Shown here piece by piece: positions 37,839 to 46,854 of a DNA stretch of 64,000 bases. Below the pieces are notes generated by a model. It searched no databases. It worked only from the letters and a program-made list of their open reading frames with translations, and was not told the DNA's origin. Origin of the DNA: Streptomyces sindenensis (lineage in GTDB: Bacteria; Actinomycetota; Actinomycetes; Streptomycetales; Streptomycetaceae); NCBI RefSeq assembly GCF_014649035.1, contig NZ_BMSG01000024.1, positions 52,982-116,981 on the forward strand. The letters are read 5' to 3'. Each line of letters begins with the position of its first letter. Position 1 is the stretch's first letter. A program made the position numbers and the translations under genes.

Positions 37839-38837
37839 ATGCCTTCCAGCAGTCTCGATCGCGCCATGTTCGGATTGTTCTCGACGCATGCTCTGCATTT
37901 GGCCGACAAGCACGGTGTCTTCGCCCGGCTGCTGGCCGAGGGGCCGGCCACCCCGGCGGCCGTCGCCGCCGCCCGGGGGATCGACGAGGAGACCCTGGAG
38001 CGGCTGCTGCTGGTCCTGGCGTCGGTGTCGGTGGTCGAACGGGGCGCCGACGGCACGTACCGCGTCGCGGAGGGGCTCGGCCCCTTCCTCGACACCGAAA
38101 GCCCCCGCTACATCGGCGACTTCGTGCGCCACCTGGTCACGAACACGACGGGGCAGCTGGACCGGCTCGACGACTACCTGACGCGCGGCAAGGCCGTCGC
38201 GGACGCGGGCCGGCCGACGCCGTTCGACACGATCTACCGGGACGAGCAGGCCACCCGCGAGTTCCTCGACGCCATGTGGAACCTGAGCTTCGGGGTGTCC
38301 GAGGAGCTGGTACGGCTCGCCGGACTCGACGACGTCCGGCGGCTGGTGGACGTGGGCGGCGCCAGCGGCGCGTTCGCGGTGGCGGCACTGAACCGGTACC
38401 CGGAGCTGAACGTCACGGTCTTCGATCTCCCGGAGGTCGGCCCCTTCCTGGAGCAGACCCGGGGGGAGCAGGGTCTCGACGACCGCCTCGCCTTCGCCGG
38501 CGGCGACTTCTTCCGCGACCCGCTGCCCGCCGCGGACTGTCTCTCCTTCGGCTACATCCTCTCCGACTGGGACGACAAGACCTGCGTCGAACTGCTCCGC
38601 AAGGCGTACGACGCCTGTGCCGACGGAGGCCGGGTCCTGCTGATGGAGCGTCTCTTCGACGAGGACGGCGGCCCGTTGGCGACGGCGGTGATGAACCTCT
38701 CCATGCATGTGGAGACCGAGGGGCGGCACCGCACGGCGGCCGAGTACGAGGGACTGCTGCGGGACGCCGGCTTCGCGGACTGCTCCGTGCACCGCTCGAC
38801 CTGGGACAAGCACCTGGTCGTCGGGAGGAAGGCATGA
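37839..38837 (+). CDS. SAM-dependent O-methyltransferase
   Basis: 332 residues; ATG 37839 with GAGGGG upstream. The N-terminal winged-helix dimerisation domain (about residues 10-95) is followed by a Rossmann domain with VDVGGASGAFAVAAL near residue 170 and FDLPEV near residue 196. The pattern matches the family of plant-type and tetracenomycin/carminomycin-type O-methyltransferases. The late GYILSDWDD stretch is where the family keeps its catalytic His; here the His is Ser, which is unusual for an O-methylating member. It overlaps the next gene by four bases, so the two products likely act in one tailoring or precursor pathway, for example on an aromatic hydroxyl. Confidence 0.88.
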   Translation: MPSSSLDRAMFGLFSTHALHLADKHGVFARLLAEGPATPAAVAAARGIDEETLERLLLVLASVSVVERGADGTYRVAEGLGPFLDTESPRYIGDFVRHLVTNTTGQLDRLDDYLTRGKAVADAGRPTPFDTIYRDEQATREFLDAMWNLSFGVSEELVRLAGLDDVRRLVDVGGASGAFAVAALNRYPELNVTVFDLPEVGPFLEQTRGEQGLDDRLAFAGGDFFRDPLPAADCLSFGYILSDWDDKTCVELLRKAYDACADGGRVLLMERLFDEDGGPLATAVMNLSMHVETEGRHRTAAEYEGLLRDAGFADCSVHRSTWDKHLVVGRKA

Positions 38838-40003
38838 CCACGGCGCCGGCCCTCGCCACGGAACGCTTTCTGACCGCCCAGCAGCGGGAGGTCGCGCGGT
38901 TGCAGCGGATGCGCGGCCGCGCCTGCCTGGAGCCCGCGGAGGCGGACGCCCTCGCGGCCCTGCACGACTCCCTCCTCCCCGACCCGGGCGGCGCCGACGA
39001 GGCCACCGCGCTGCTGACCCGGTCGGTCAGCCGCGAGCTGGAGATACCCGAGTACTACCGCTACACCTGCCTGCACGTCTACGGCTGGTTCCTCGACTTC
39101 TTCCCCGACGACCCCGTCGCCGGGGCGCTGCTGGCTCTGCACACCACCCTGACCGACCTGCTGGAGGTGGAGCGCGCGGCGTGGGTGGCGGGTACGGAGC
39201 CGGAGTGCGGCGACGAGCGGATCAAGCGCCTGGACCACGCGACCGTGGCCGTCCGCGCCACCGTCGTCAACCATCTCCTCCAGGTCCGGATCGGGGACCT
39301 CGTCGACCGGGCCGCGGCCGATCCGGAGCTGGCCCGCCGCACCGCGCTGCTTGCCGAGTGCACCCGGTTCCCGCGCTCCGACCGGCACGAGGAGAACGTC
39401 TTCCTGCGCGCGGTCCAGTGCTGCGAGACCCTGTTCTTCCTGATCCGCAGGCTCTCGGTGGAAACGACCGCGAACAAGGACGAGTTCCCGGCGCGGGCCG
39501 CCGCCCGGCTGGAGCTCGCCGTCGTCTGCGCCGGCCTGCTCAACGACGTCTTCGGCGTGCTGCGGACCATGACCCCGGAAGGCTTCATGACCTTCCGGGA
39601 CTTCACCGGTGCCGCCAGCGCCGTCCAGTCGCTGAATTACCACACGATGGAGATCTCGGTCTACGGGTACGACCCGCGCAAGGCCGAGGTGTTCAAGGCC
39701 GTGGACCACCTGGAAGTGCTCAACGACGACCGGGTCCGGGCCCACCGTCCGCTGTCGGCCTCCCTCGCCGATACGGCCGACCCGCGGCTCCGGAAGGGCT
39801 GGGCCGAGCTGGACAGGGCGCTGGCCAAATGGCGCGGCGGGCACTACCGGTTCGCCCGGACCTACCTCCCCTCGGACACGCCCGCCTCCGGCGGCACCGA
39901 CGGGGCGGCCTATGTGAAGCGGTTCGTCAAGAAGGACGCCTGCGTGGCCGGCGCCGACCCGTTCGGCGGACTACCGCTCCTCTCCGGCTTCCTCTACCGA
40001 TGA
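38834..40003 (+). CDS. Tryptophan 2,3-dioxygenase-superfamily heme enzyme (putative)
   Basis: 389 residues; ATG 38834 overlaps the previous stop and has GGAGGAAG upstream. The MTFRDFTGAASAVQS stretch near residue 257 corresponds to the FRxxLxPASGFQS signature of tryptophan 2,3-dioxygenases, and the C-terminal LAKWRGGHYRF followed by SGGTDG matches the heme-His region and the GTGG loop of that family. The conserved residues are only partly kept, so it may not be a true dioxygenase. Relatives include heme-dependent hydroxylases of tyrosine-type amino acids and the kynurenine-forming enzymes of lipopeptide clusters. Together with the methyltransferase it may make an oxidised, methylated aromatic amino acid or side group. 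Confidence 0.7.
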   Translation: MTTAPALATERFLTAQQREVARLQRMRGRACLEPAEADALAALHDSLLPDPGGADEATALLTRSVSRELEIPEYYRYTCLHVYGWFLDFFPDDPVAGALLALHTTLTDLLEVERAAWVAGTEPECGDERIKRLDHATVAVRATVVNHLLQVRIGDLVDRAAADPELARRTALLAECTRFPRSDRHEENVFLRAVQCCETLFFLIRRLSVETTANKDEFPARAAARLELAVVCAGLLNDVFGVLRTMTPEGFMTFRDFTGAASAVQSLNYHTMEISVYGYDPRKAEVFKAVDHLEVLNDDRVRAHRPLSASLADTADPRLRKGWAELDRALAKWRGGHYRFARTYLPSDTPASGGTDGAAYVKRFVKKDACVAGADPFGGLPLLSGFLYR

Positions 40004-40068
40004 GAGGACCGGGCGCATGGACGGGCGGCCCGGGCGCTCCGGCGAGGCGGCCGGGCGCTCGTCCCCCC

Positions 40069-41307
40069 TCACGCCCGCGCCGGTGTCCCGTGCAGCGGCA
40101 GGAGCGCCAGGACCCGCCAGCCGTCGTCGCCGTAGGGGCCCGCGGTGAACTCCCCGCCGAGCACGGCGATCCGCTCGGTGAGGGCCAGCAGGCCCGTGCC
40201 CCCGCCGGACCGGTTCCCGCCGAAGCCGGCGGGGCCGATGGCCTGTGCGCTGTTCCTGACCTCGACGACCAGGGACCGGTCCCGGCCGTCACCGGCGATG
40301 CGCACCGAGACGCGTACCGCCGTGGTGGACGCCGCGTGCCTCCGTACGTTGGTGAGCGCCTCCACCACCGTCCGGTGCGCGGTCTCCGCCACCTCCCGGG
40401 GCACCTCCGCGATCGCCTCGTCGGTGAGCGCGCATTCGTAGCCGACCTCGGTGTAGCCGGAGGTCGTGAACCGCTGGACCAGGTCGGCGATGTCACGCAC
40501 CCCGTACGGAGCGGAACGCACGTCCCCCGCACCCGCGGACGAGCCGTCCGCGCCGGAGGTGTTGAGCATCGAGACGGTGCGGTCGAGCGAGGCCAGCGCC
40601 TGGAGCCCGGCGGCCTCGATACGTTCGAGGAGCGGCAACACCTGCTCGTGCCGGCCGGCGCCGCCCACCACCTGCGCGGCCTGGGCGAGGACGACGATCC
40701 CCGAGACGTCGTGCGCCACGAAGTCGTGCAGATCGGCGGCGAGTTGGGCGCGCTGGGCCTTGCGCGCCTCGTGCACCGAGCGCGTACGTCGCGAGTCCAG
40801 CGACCTCAGATAGCCGCCGACCACGGCCGCGCCCCCGCCGACCAGCATGAACATCGCGCTCTGCCCGAGCGTCTGCGCGACGGTCGGGGGGATCTCGAGA
40901 CGCAGCAGTACGGTCGACTCGCTGAGGGCCAGCGCGCTGCCCAGCGGCAACGCCCGGCGGGGCGGCTCGAAGCGCACGACCATGAAGATCATGAGCAGCG
41001 ACACGGTGATCTCGACCAGCGCCATCAGCCCGGCGTGCCCCTCCGACCTGGAGGGGCGCCCGATCAGGGTGCCGAGCGCGGTGACCACGGCGACCGTGGC
41101 CGCCGCCGGAGCGAGCGCCGGCCGCGCCTGCGGCCACCAGCCCAGCACCGTGAAGGTGACCACGACCGTCACGGCCATCGGTACGACGGTCTTCCAGCCC
41201 GCGTCGGTCCAGGTGAACACGGCCGCGAGCAGGGCGAGTACGGACACGGCCGTGCACGCGGCCCGGGCAGCCCCGGCGGGCAGGCCGCGATGTGGATTCA
41301 GGAGCAT
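40069..41307 (-). CDS. Histidine kinase, NarL/DesK-type sensor, orphan
   Basis: 412 residues. The first ~170 residues hold about six membrane spans. The phosphoacceptor box LHDFVAHDVSG near residue 192 is the HisKA_3 type, followed by the ATPase N-box (VVEALTNVRRHA) and a Gly-rich loop (GGGTGLLALTERI). Such kinases normally pair with an adjacent LuxR/NarL response regulator; none adjoins it, and the tandem LuxR-type proteins at 60-62 kb lack a receiver domain. It could sense envelope stress or the product, but its partner is unknown. Confidence 0.9.
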   Translation of the reverse strand: MLLNPHRGLPAGAARAACTAVSVLALLAAVFTWTDAGWKTVVPMAVTVVVTFTVLGWWPQARPALAPAAATVAVVTALGTLIGRPSRSEGHAGLMALVEITVSLLMIFMVVRFEPPRRALPLGSALALSESTVLLRLEIPPTVAQTLGQSAMFMLVGGGAAVVGGYLRSLDSRRTRSVHEARKAQRAQLAADLHDFVAHDVSGIVVLAQAAQVVGGAGRHEQVLPLLERIEAAGLQALASLDRTVSMLNTSGADGSSAGAGDVRSAPYGVRDIADLVQRFTTSGYTEVGYECALTDEAIAEVPREVAETAHRTVVEALTNVRRHAASTTAVRVSVRIAGDGRDRSLVVEVRNSAQAIGPAGFGGNRSGGGTGLLALTERIAVLGGEFTAGPYGDDGWRVLALLPLHGTPARA

Positions 41308-41375
41308 TACCCGGAGTGTAATCAGCCGTGTGCCGCCGCGTGCGGTCCGCCCGCTGACGGATCGGAGAGCATGAG

Positions 41376-41912
41376 ATGAGCACGGGTGAACGAACCGGCA
41401 TGGACCGTCTGCTGCCCCACTGGCACTTCAGGGAGGTGCACACCCTGGCGGTGCCGGCGGACCAGGAGACGGTGATGTCCGCCGTCTACGAGGCCGTCTG
41501 GTCGGAAGCACCGCTCGCTCGCGCCCTGATGGCGGTGACGGGCGCGGACGTGTCGGCCCAACGGCGCATCGTCACCGACTCGTTGAGCGCCATGGGTGAG
41601 GTGATCCCCTCCGGCGGCGACGAATTCCTCTTCGCCGGCATCCAGGCGCTGGACGACATTCCCCGGCCGGAGGGGACCACCGCCGAGCTGGTGGAGCGGT
41701 GCACGGAGCCCGGGATCGTCAAGGTCGGGATGAACGTCCGGTTCGCCGGGGGAGTGCTCAGCACGGAGACCCGGGTGCTGGCCACGGACGAACGGACCCG
41801 CCGCAGGTTCCGCCCCTACTGGCTGTTCATCCGGTTCGGGAGCGGTCTCACCCGGCAGTCCATGCTGCGCGCGATCCGCGCCCGGGCCCTGCGGCAGACG
41901 GCCGTGGGCTGA
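41376..41912 (+). CDS. Small soluble protein, function unknown (possibly SRPBCC/DUF2867-like)
   Basis: 178 residues; ATG 41376 with GGAGAG about eight bases upstream. No signal peptide or membrane span. The pattern of short strands ending in RFRPYWLFIRFGSGLTRQSML recalls small SRPBCC/DUF2867-type proteins, but I cannot assign it with confidence. It is divergent from the kinase and convergent with the thioesterase gene, so it is probably transcribed alone. Confidence 0.7.
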   Translation: MSTGERTGMDRLLPHWHFREVHTLAVPADQETVMSAVYEAVWSEAPLARALMAVTGADVSAQRRIVTDSLSAMGEVIPSGGDEFLFAGIQALDDIPRPEGTTAELVERCTEPGIVKVGMNVRFAGGVLSTETRVLATDERTRRRFRPYWLFIRFGSGLTRQSMLRAIRARALRQTAVG

Positions 41913-41928
41913 CGGGACCGCTCGCTCC

Positions 41929-42684
41929 TCAGCCGCTCCGGACGGTGTGCAGCGCGGTCAGCCGCTCGGGCAGCCGCGCCCACACCTGAGGTGTGTAGAA
42001 GTGCCCGCCCGGCAGCCGGTCGACTGCGAACGGCCCCTTGGCCAGGGGGCGCCAGCTCTCCGCGGCCCGGGCGTCGACCACGTCCCCCTCGCCGTGGAGG
42101 ACCTGCATCGGCGCGGCCACCGTCGCGCCCGCCGGGTGCCGGTAGGTGTCGACGACCCGCAGATCGGCACGGAAGACCTCCACGGCCATCTGCCGCAGTT
42201 CCGGCTCGGCGAGCACCGCCGACGACGCCTGGCCGACCCCGCCCATCCAGGTCAGCAGCTCCTCGTCGCTGTCGCCCGAGGACGGTGAGATCCCGCGTGT
42301 CTCGGCCACCAGGGCCGGGGAGACCGCCGCCGACACGATCAGGGCGCTCGGCGGCCGGTCGCCCTCCTCGCTCCTCTCCAGCCGGCGGGCGAGATCGAAG
42401 GCGACCCAGGCGCCCATGCTGTGGCCCGCCAGGAGATAGGGCCTCTCGCCGAGGGAGCGCACGGCCGCCAGCGCGTCCCGCATGAGCTCTTCCCAGTCGG
42501 CGGCGAAGGGGACGGTGAACCGCCCTTCCCGTCCCGGATAGCAGTACAGCGCCAACTCCACGTCGGGCGGCAGCACTTCGGCCCAGGGGCGGAAGGCTGC
42601 CGTGCCCCCGCCGGCGAAGCTGACGCACAGCAGGGTCCGTCCGGCACGCGGACGGGGCAGGGGACGGAACAGTGACGCCGGCAT
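41929..42684 (-). CDS. Type II thioesterase (editing), first copy
   Basis: 251 residues from the ATG at 42684, preceded by AGGGAG. The alpha/beta-hydrolase core shows the FAGGGTAAFRPW oxyanion stretch, the nucleophile motif GHSMG and the late GGHFY His. External thioesterases remove stalled or mis-primed acyl groups from T domains. The gene is divergent from the mbtH-led operon. Confidence 0.92.
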   Translation of the reverse strand: MPASLFRPLPRPRAGRTLLCVSFAGGGTAAFRPWAEVLPPDVELALYCYPGREGRFTVPFAADWEELMRDALAAVRSLGERPYLLAGHSMGAWVAFDLARRLERSEEGDRPPSALIVSAAVSPALVAETRGISPSSGDSDEELLTWMGGVGQASSAVLAEPELRQMAVEVFRADLRVVDTYRHPAGATVAAPMQVLHGEGDVVDARAAESWRPLAKGPFAVDRLPGGHFYTPQVWARLPERLTALHTVRSG

Positions 42685-43043
42685 CAGGACTCCCTGCGGG
42701 GGCGGTGGAGGGGGCAGGTGGACCGTACCGCCGCCGAGGGCCCCGGGCCCCGGGCCCCGAGAATTTCTTGATGACCGGAAGTGGCCCTGGGTGGCGGCCT
42801 GTGCGACGTAGGTGACCGAAGTCGGCCGGGAACGGCCCACGAGTGCGACGAATGCCCCTTTCCTACCCGATGTCGGCGGCGGGGAGGGGGTGGCCGAAAG
42901 TCTGGCAACTCCTTATTCAATATTTCTCATTGGAATCTCTCAAACGCGCGCGGAGATCACTCCCCGAGGTCTCTTGCCGCAACGAATCCCCGGTGCATAA
43001 GGTCGAGCCGAATTGGACGAGAGTGCCAGGAAGGGGAGACTCG
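42685..43043. promoter_or_regulatory. 359-base divergent control region between the thioesterase gene and the mbtH-led operon
   Basis: No credible gene. It contains three exact copies of GGGCCCC (42738-42758) close to the thioesterase start and a distinctly AT-rich patch (42905-42945), likely near the promoter of the large operon that starts with mbtH. No operator can be named. Confidence 0.5.
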
Positions 43044-43262
43044 ATGGCGAATCCATTCGAGGATGACAACGCCGAATACTTCGTGCTGGTGAACGAAGAG
43101 GGGCAGTATTCGATCTGGCCCGCTTTTGCCGAGGTTCCGGCGGGCTGGAACGTGGCGCACGGCGCGGCCGGGCGGCAGGAATGCCTCGACCACGTCAACG
43201 AGCACTGGGTCGACATGCGCCCCCGCAGCCTCGTGGCCGCGATGGCCGCCGACGCTTCCTGA
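43044..43262 (+). CDS. MbtH-like protein
   Basis: 72 residues; ATG 43044 with AAGGGGAG upstream. It carries the family landmarks NEEGQYSIWP, VPAGW and the C-terminal WVDMRPRSL. MbtH proteins bind A domains and are needed for their folding or activity. It leads an operon that includes a free-standing A-T protein, and may serve that one as well as the large synthetases. Confidence 0.96.
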   Translation: MANPFEDDNAEYFVLVNEEGQYSIWPAFAEVPAGWNVAHGAAGRQECLDHVNEHWVDMRPRSLVAAMAADAS

Positions 43263-43287
43263 CAAAACAACCGACTGAGGAGAGAGC

Positions 43288-43539
43288 ATGCCGACCATCA
43301 CCGACGAGCGCCGGGCCATCATCAGAGAAATCATCTGCGACATTCTCGAACTTGAGGACGACGAGGTGACCGACACGAGTCTCTTTATCGATGACCACGG
43401 CGCGGACTCGCTCCGTGCGATCGAAATCCTCGCCTCCCTGGAGAAGGAGTTCGGCATCACCATCGAGCAGTCCGAACTGAGCGAGATGGTCAACCTCGAG
43501 CGCGTGTACAAGGTCGTGGCCGAGGCCCCCGGCCGCTGA
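43288..43539 (+). CDS. Acyl carrier protein of the type II PKS
   Basis: 83 residues; ATG 43288 preceded by GAGGAGAG. The phosphopantetheine site is Ser41 in GADSLRA, and the DILELEDDEV start is typical of ACPs. It lies directly before the ketosynthase genes and should carry the growing acyl chain of the reducing type II PKS. Confidence 0.95.
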   Translation: MPTITDERRAIIREIICDILELEDDEVTDTSLFIDDHGADSLRAIEILASLEKEFGITIEQSELSEMVNLERVYKVVAEAPGR

Positions 43540-43574
43540 CCGGCCCCCAGCCCGCGACTGACATGGGAGACGTG

Positions 43575-44825
43575 ATGTCCTCAACGCGCCCCGGCGCCGA
43601 ATCGGGAAGACGCCGGGTAGTCCTCACCGGTTTCGGAGTCATCTCCAGCATTGGAATCGGAGCAGCCGAGTTCACCGAGAGCCTCAGAAAAGGCCGAAGC
43701 GGCGTCAGCCCGATCTCGGTTTTCGACGTCGAAGGCTTCGCCCACGGCAACGGGTGCGAGGTCAAGGGATTCGAACCGGAGCAGTGGATCACCCGCACTC
43801 CCGTGCAGGAGCTGGGGCGGGCCAGCCGGTTCGCCGTCGCGGCGGCCCGGATGGCCGTGCAGGACGCCGGCCTGGACCCCGAAGTACTCGCCGGCCAACG
43901 GGGACTCGTCTCCGTCGGCACCACGGACGGCGAGTCCTTCGAACTGGACCAGCTGGTCGCCGCCGAGCTCGCCGACGGCCCGGAGAACATGGATCCGGAG
44001 ATCGTTCGGCGGGTTTCGGCGGCCAGGCTGTCCACCACCATCGCCCAGGAGCTCGGGCTCAGCGACATCGAGGCCCCGACCATCGCGACCGCCTGCTCCG
44101 CGGGCAACTACGCGATCGGCTACGGCTTCGACGCGGTGAGTTCGGGCGAGGTCGACTTCGCCCTGTGCGGCGGCGCCGACGCCATGTGCCGCAAGACGTT
44201 CACCGGCTTCTACCGGCTGGGCACCATCGCCCCCGAGTTCTGCCAGCCCTTCGACGCCGACCGCAAGGGCATCCTCACCGGCGAGGGCGCCGGCGTGCTG
44301 GTCCTGGAGAGCCTGGAATCGGCCCTCGCCCGCAACGCCGTCATCTACGCCGAGGTGCTCGGTTACGGCCTCAACTGCGACGCGTACCACCAGGTCGCGC
44401 CGAAGGGCGACAGCGTCGCCGAGTGCATGAGGATCGCCCTGGACAACGCCGGTGTGAAGCCGCAGGAGGTCGACCTGATCTCCGCGCACGGCACCGGGAC
44501 CAAGGCCAACGACATCACCGAGGCCGGTGCGATCCGCGAGGTCTTCGCGGAGGACACCCCCCGGACCATCTCCTTGAAGTCGATGCTGGGTCACACCATG
44601 GGCGCCGCCAGCGCGCTGGGCGCCATCGCCTGCGGTCTGGCCATCACCCACGGCTTCATCCCGCCGACGATCAACCACCGCCGGACCGATCCGGAGTGCG
44701 ACATCGACTGCGTACCCAACGAGGCCGTCGACGCGGATCTGCGGATCGTGCAGAACAACGGTCTCGCGTTCGGCGGCAACAACTCGATCGTGATCCTCGG
44801 CAAGTACGAGGGCAGTGCCGCATGA
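43575..44825 (+). CDS. Ketosynthase 1 (complete Cys-His-His triad)
   Basis: 416 residues. The ATG at 43575 was chosen because GGGAG lies five bases upstream; an ATG at 43563 lacks a ribosome-binding site. The active site is complete: ACSAG (Cys near residue 174), SAHGTGT and LGHTMGAAS. It is a FabF-like elongating enzyme. Paired with one of the ketosynthase-fold partners downstream it would extend the ACP-bound chain. The stop overlaps the next start. Confidence 0.93.
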   Translation: MSSTRPGAESGRRRVVLTGFGVISSIGIGAAEFTESLRKGRSGVSPISVFDVEGFAHGNGCEVKGFEPEQWITRTPVQELGRASRFAVAAARMAVQDAGLDPEVLAGQRGLVSVGTTDGESFELDQLVAAELADGPENMDPEIVRRVSAARLSTTIAQELGLSDIEAPTIATACSAGNYAIGYGFDAVSSGEVDFALCGGADAMCRKTFTGFYRLGTIAPEFCQPFDADRKGILTGEGAGVLVLESLESALARNAVIYAEVLGYGLNCDAYHQVAPKGDSVAECMRIALDNAGVKPQEVDLISAHGTGTKANDITEAGAIREVFAEDTPRTISLKSMLGHTMGAASALGAIACGLAITHGFIPPTINHRRTDPECDIDCVPNEAVDADLRIVQNNGLAFGGNNSIVILGKYEGSAA

Positions 44826-45952
44826 CCTACCCCATCACCGGCGCCGGTGCCGTCGCCAGTATCGGCGGCGACCTCGACGAGGTCTTCCGTTCCCTGTGCG
44901 AGGGCCGCAGCGGACTCGCGCCGCTGCGGGCCTTCGACCGGGCGCAGTTCAACGCGCAGCAGCTGTTCGAGATCGACGACCGGCCCGCCGAGGGGCTCGA
45001 CGAGCCGGGCCGGGCCACCCGCTTCCTGCTCGAAGCCGTACGGCAGGCCGCGGCGGACGCGGGGCTTCCCGAGGACCTGGCCGGCATACCGGTGCTGGTC
45101 GGCACCGGCCTGCGCGAGCTGCGCTCCCTGGAGCTGTGGTGGCGCGACGGCGTTCCCTTCGGGGCCGATGAGCTGCACTTCGAGAACGCGCTGCGCAGCC
45201 GGTTCGGCGCCGTCGACACCCACACCTTCGCCGGCGCCTGTTCGGCCTCGCTGTACGCCCTGGCCCTCGCCTGGGACCTCCTGGAGCAGGGCGAGGCCGA
45301 GACCGTGATCGTGGCCGGCTGCGACGTGGTCACCGAGAGCATGTTCGGGCAGGCCGACCGCGTCCAGTTCGACCCGCCCTCGTCGGTACGCCCCTTCGAC
45401 ACGGAGCGGCAGGGCACCATCCTCGGCGAGGGTGCCGCCGCCGTCGTGCTCGGCCGTGTTCCGGCCGAGGGCCGCCGGCCGCGCGGCTGGCTGCGCTCCG
45501 TCGCCGTCAACTGCGACGCGCACCACCAGACCGCGCCCGACGCGGCGGGCGTCCGGGCAGCCGTCCGGCAGGCCCAGGAGCGGGCGGCGGTCACCCCGGA
45601 GGAGATCGACCTCGTGCTCCTGCACGCCACCGGCACGCCGCTCAACGACCGGACGGAAGCCACGGTGACCGCCGAGGTGTTCGCCGAGGCCCGTCCGGCG
45701 CTGACCGGAGTGAAGTCCCTGACCGGCCACACGTCCGGCTCGGCGGGCCTGCTCAGCCTGATCGTCGCCCTGCGCTCCCTGGAGACGGGCGTCGTGCCTC
45801 CCATCGCCGGGCTCACCGACCCGCTTCCGGAGGGCGCCGGGCTGAACCTGGTGTCCGGCGGCCCGCTGACCGGGCCGCTGCGCACGGCCCAGGTCAACAG
45901 TTTCGGCTTCGGCGGCGTGAACGCCGTCGCGATCGTGGCGGGGGCGGCATGA
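44822..45952 (+). CDS. Ketosynthase 2 (complete triad)
   Basis: 376 residues; four-base overlaps at both ends. It occupies the position where a type II PKS normally has the inactive chain-length factor. Here Cys (GACSAS, near residue 139) and both His motifs (LHATGTP and TGHTSGS) are kept, so it should be a second active condensing enzyme, not a classical chain-length factor. Confidence 0.9.
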   Translation: MTYPITGAGAVASIGGDLDEVFRSLCEGRSGLAPLRAFDRAQFNAQQLFEIDDRPAEGLDEPGRATRFLLEAVRQAAADAGLPEDLAGIPVLVGTGLRELRSLELWWRDGVPFGADELHFENALRSRFGAVDTHTFAGACSASLYALALAWDLLEQGEAETVIVAGCDVVTESMFGQADRVQFDPPSSVRPFDTERQGTILGEGAAAVVLGRVPAEGRRPRGWLRSVAVNCDAHHQTAPDAAGVRAAVRQAQERAAVTPEEIDLVLLHATGTPLNDRTEATVTAEVFAEARPALTGVKSLTGHTSGSAGLLSLIVALRSLETGVVPPIAGLTDPLPEGAGLNLVSGGPLTGPLRTAQVNSFGFGGVNAVAIVAGAA

Positions 45953-46854
45953 ATCCCGTGGCCATGACCGGCCTCTCGGTGGCCCTTCCCGGCGTGGACC
46001 GGCCGCGGGGACTGCTGGAACCGGTGGCGCCCGACGCCGCACCGGTCGACCCCGCCGCACTGATCGGCAAGAAGGGCCTGCGCTACAAGGACCGGGCGAC
46101 CCGGATCGGACTGCATCTGGCCTTCGCCGCGCTCACCGACGCCGGGCTGCTCGACGACGGGCGGCTCCGCGCGCCCGGCGACCGGATCGGCGTGGTCGTC
46201 AGCTCCAACCTGGGCAACGCCGACACGGTGTGCCGGGCCGTCGAGACCATCGCGAAGGAGACCACCTCCGGGCTCAGCCCGATGGACACCCCCAACGCCT
46301 CCAGCAACATCATCGCCTCCGAGACGGCCATCAGGTTCGGGCTGCGTGGCCCCAATCTGACGGTGTGCAACGGTGCGGGCTCGGGGCTGGACGCGGTGCG
46401 CTGGGCCGGGCTGATGGTCCGCTCCGGCCGGGTCGACCACATGGTGGTCGTCGGCGTCGAACCCGACAACCCGGTGACCCGGCGGCTCGTCGGCGGACCG
46501 GTGGCCGACGGGGGAGCGGCGCTGGTGCTCAGCCGGTCCGGCGAGACCTCTCCGGCACGTCCGGCCAAGGCGCTGCTCGCCGCCGGGACCCGTACCGCCC
46601 AGTCCGGCACGGCACCCCGGCGCCCGGCCGGGACGACCCCGGGCACCGCGCTCCGGCTCACCGACGAGCCGGACCACGTACCGCCCGGAGAGCCGTCGCT
46701 GGACCTCACCGGCTGGGGCGAACTCTCCGGCGCCCTCGGCGTCGTGCAGTGCGTCGCGGCCGCCGCGTGGTTCGCGGCCGGCGGTGCCGGTACGGCCCAC
46801 GCCGTGGCGGGCGGGGCGGGCGTGACACTCCTCGCACCGGGGCACGCCTCATGA
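45949..46854 (+). CDS. Ketosynthase-like protein without catalytic residues (chain-length-factor-like), short
   Basis: 301 residues, about 100 shorter than a full ketosynthase. The thiolase fold is recognisable (GVVVSSNLGNAD; TVCNGAGSGLDA where ACSxG is expected), but the active-site Cys and both His residues are missing. It probably acts as a heterodimer partner that shapes the chain-length pocket of ketosynthase 1 or 2. It ends by overlapping the hydrolase gene. Confidence 0.8.
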   Translation: MNPVAMTGLSVALPGVDRPRGLLEPVAPDAAPVDPAALIGKKGLRYKDRATRIGLHLAFAALTDAGLLDDGRLRAPGDRIGVVVSSNLGNADTVCRAVETIAKETTSGLSPMDTPNASSNIIASETAIRFGLRGPNLTVCNGAGSGLDAVRWAGLMVRSGRVDHMVVVGVEPDNPVTRRLVGGPVADGGAALVLSRSGETSPARPAKALLAAGTRTAQSGTAPRRPAGTTPGTALRLTDEPDHVPPGEPSLDLTGWGELSGALGVVQCVAAAAWFAAGGAGTAHAVAGGAGVTLLAPGHAS

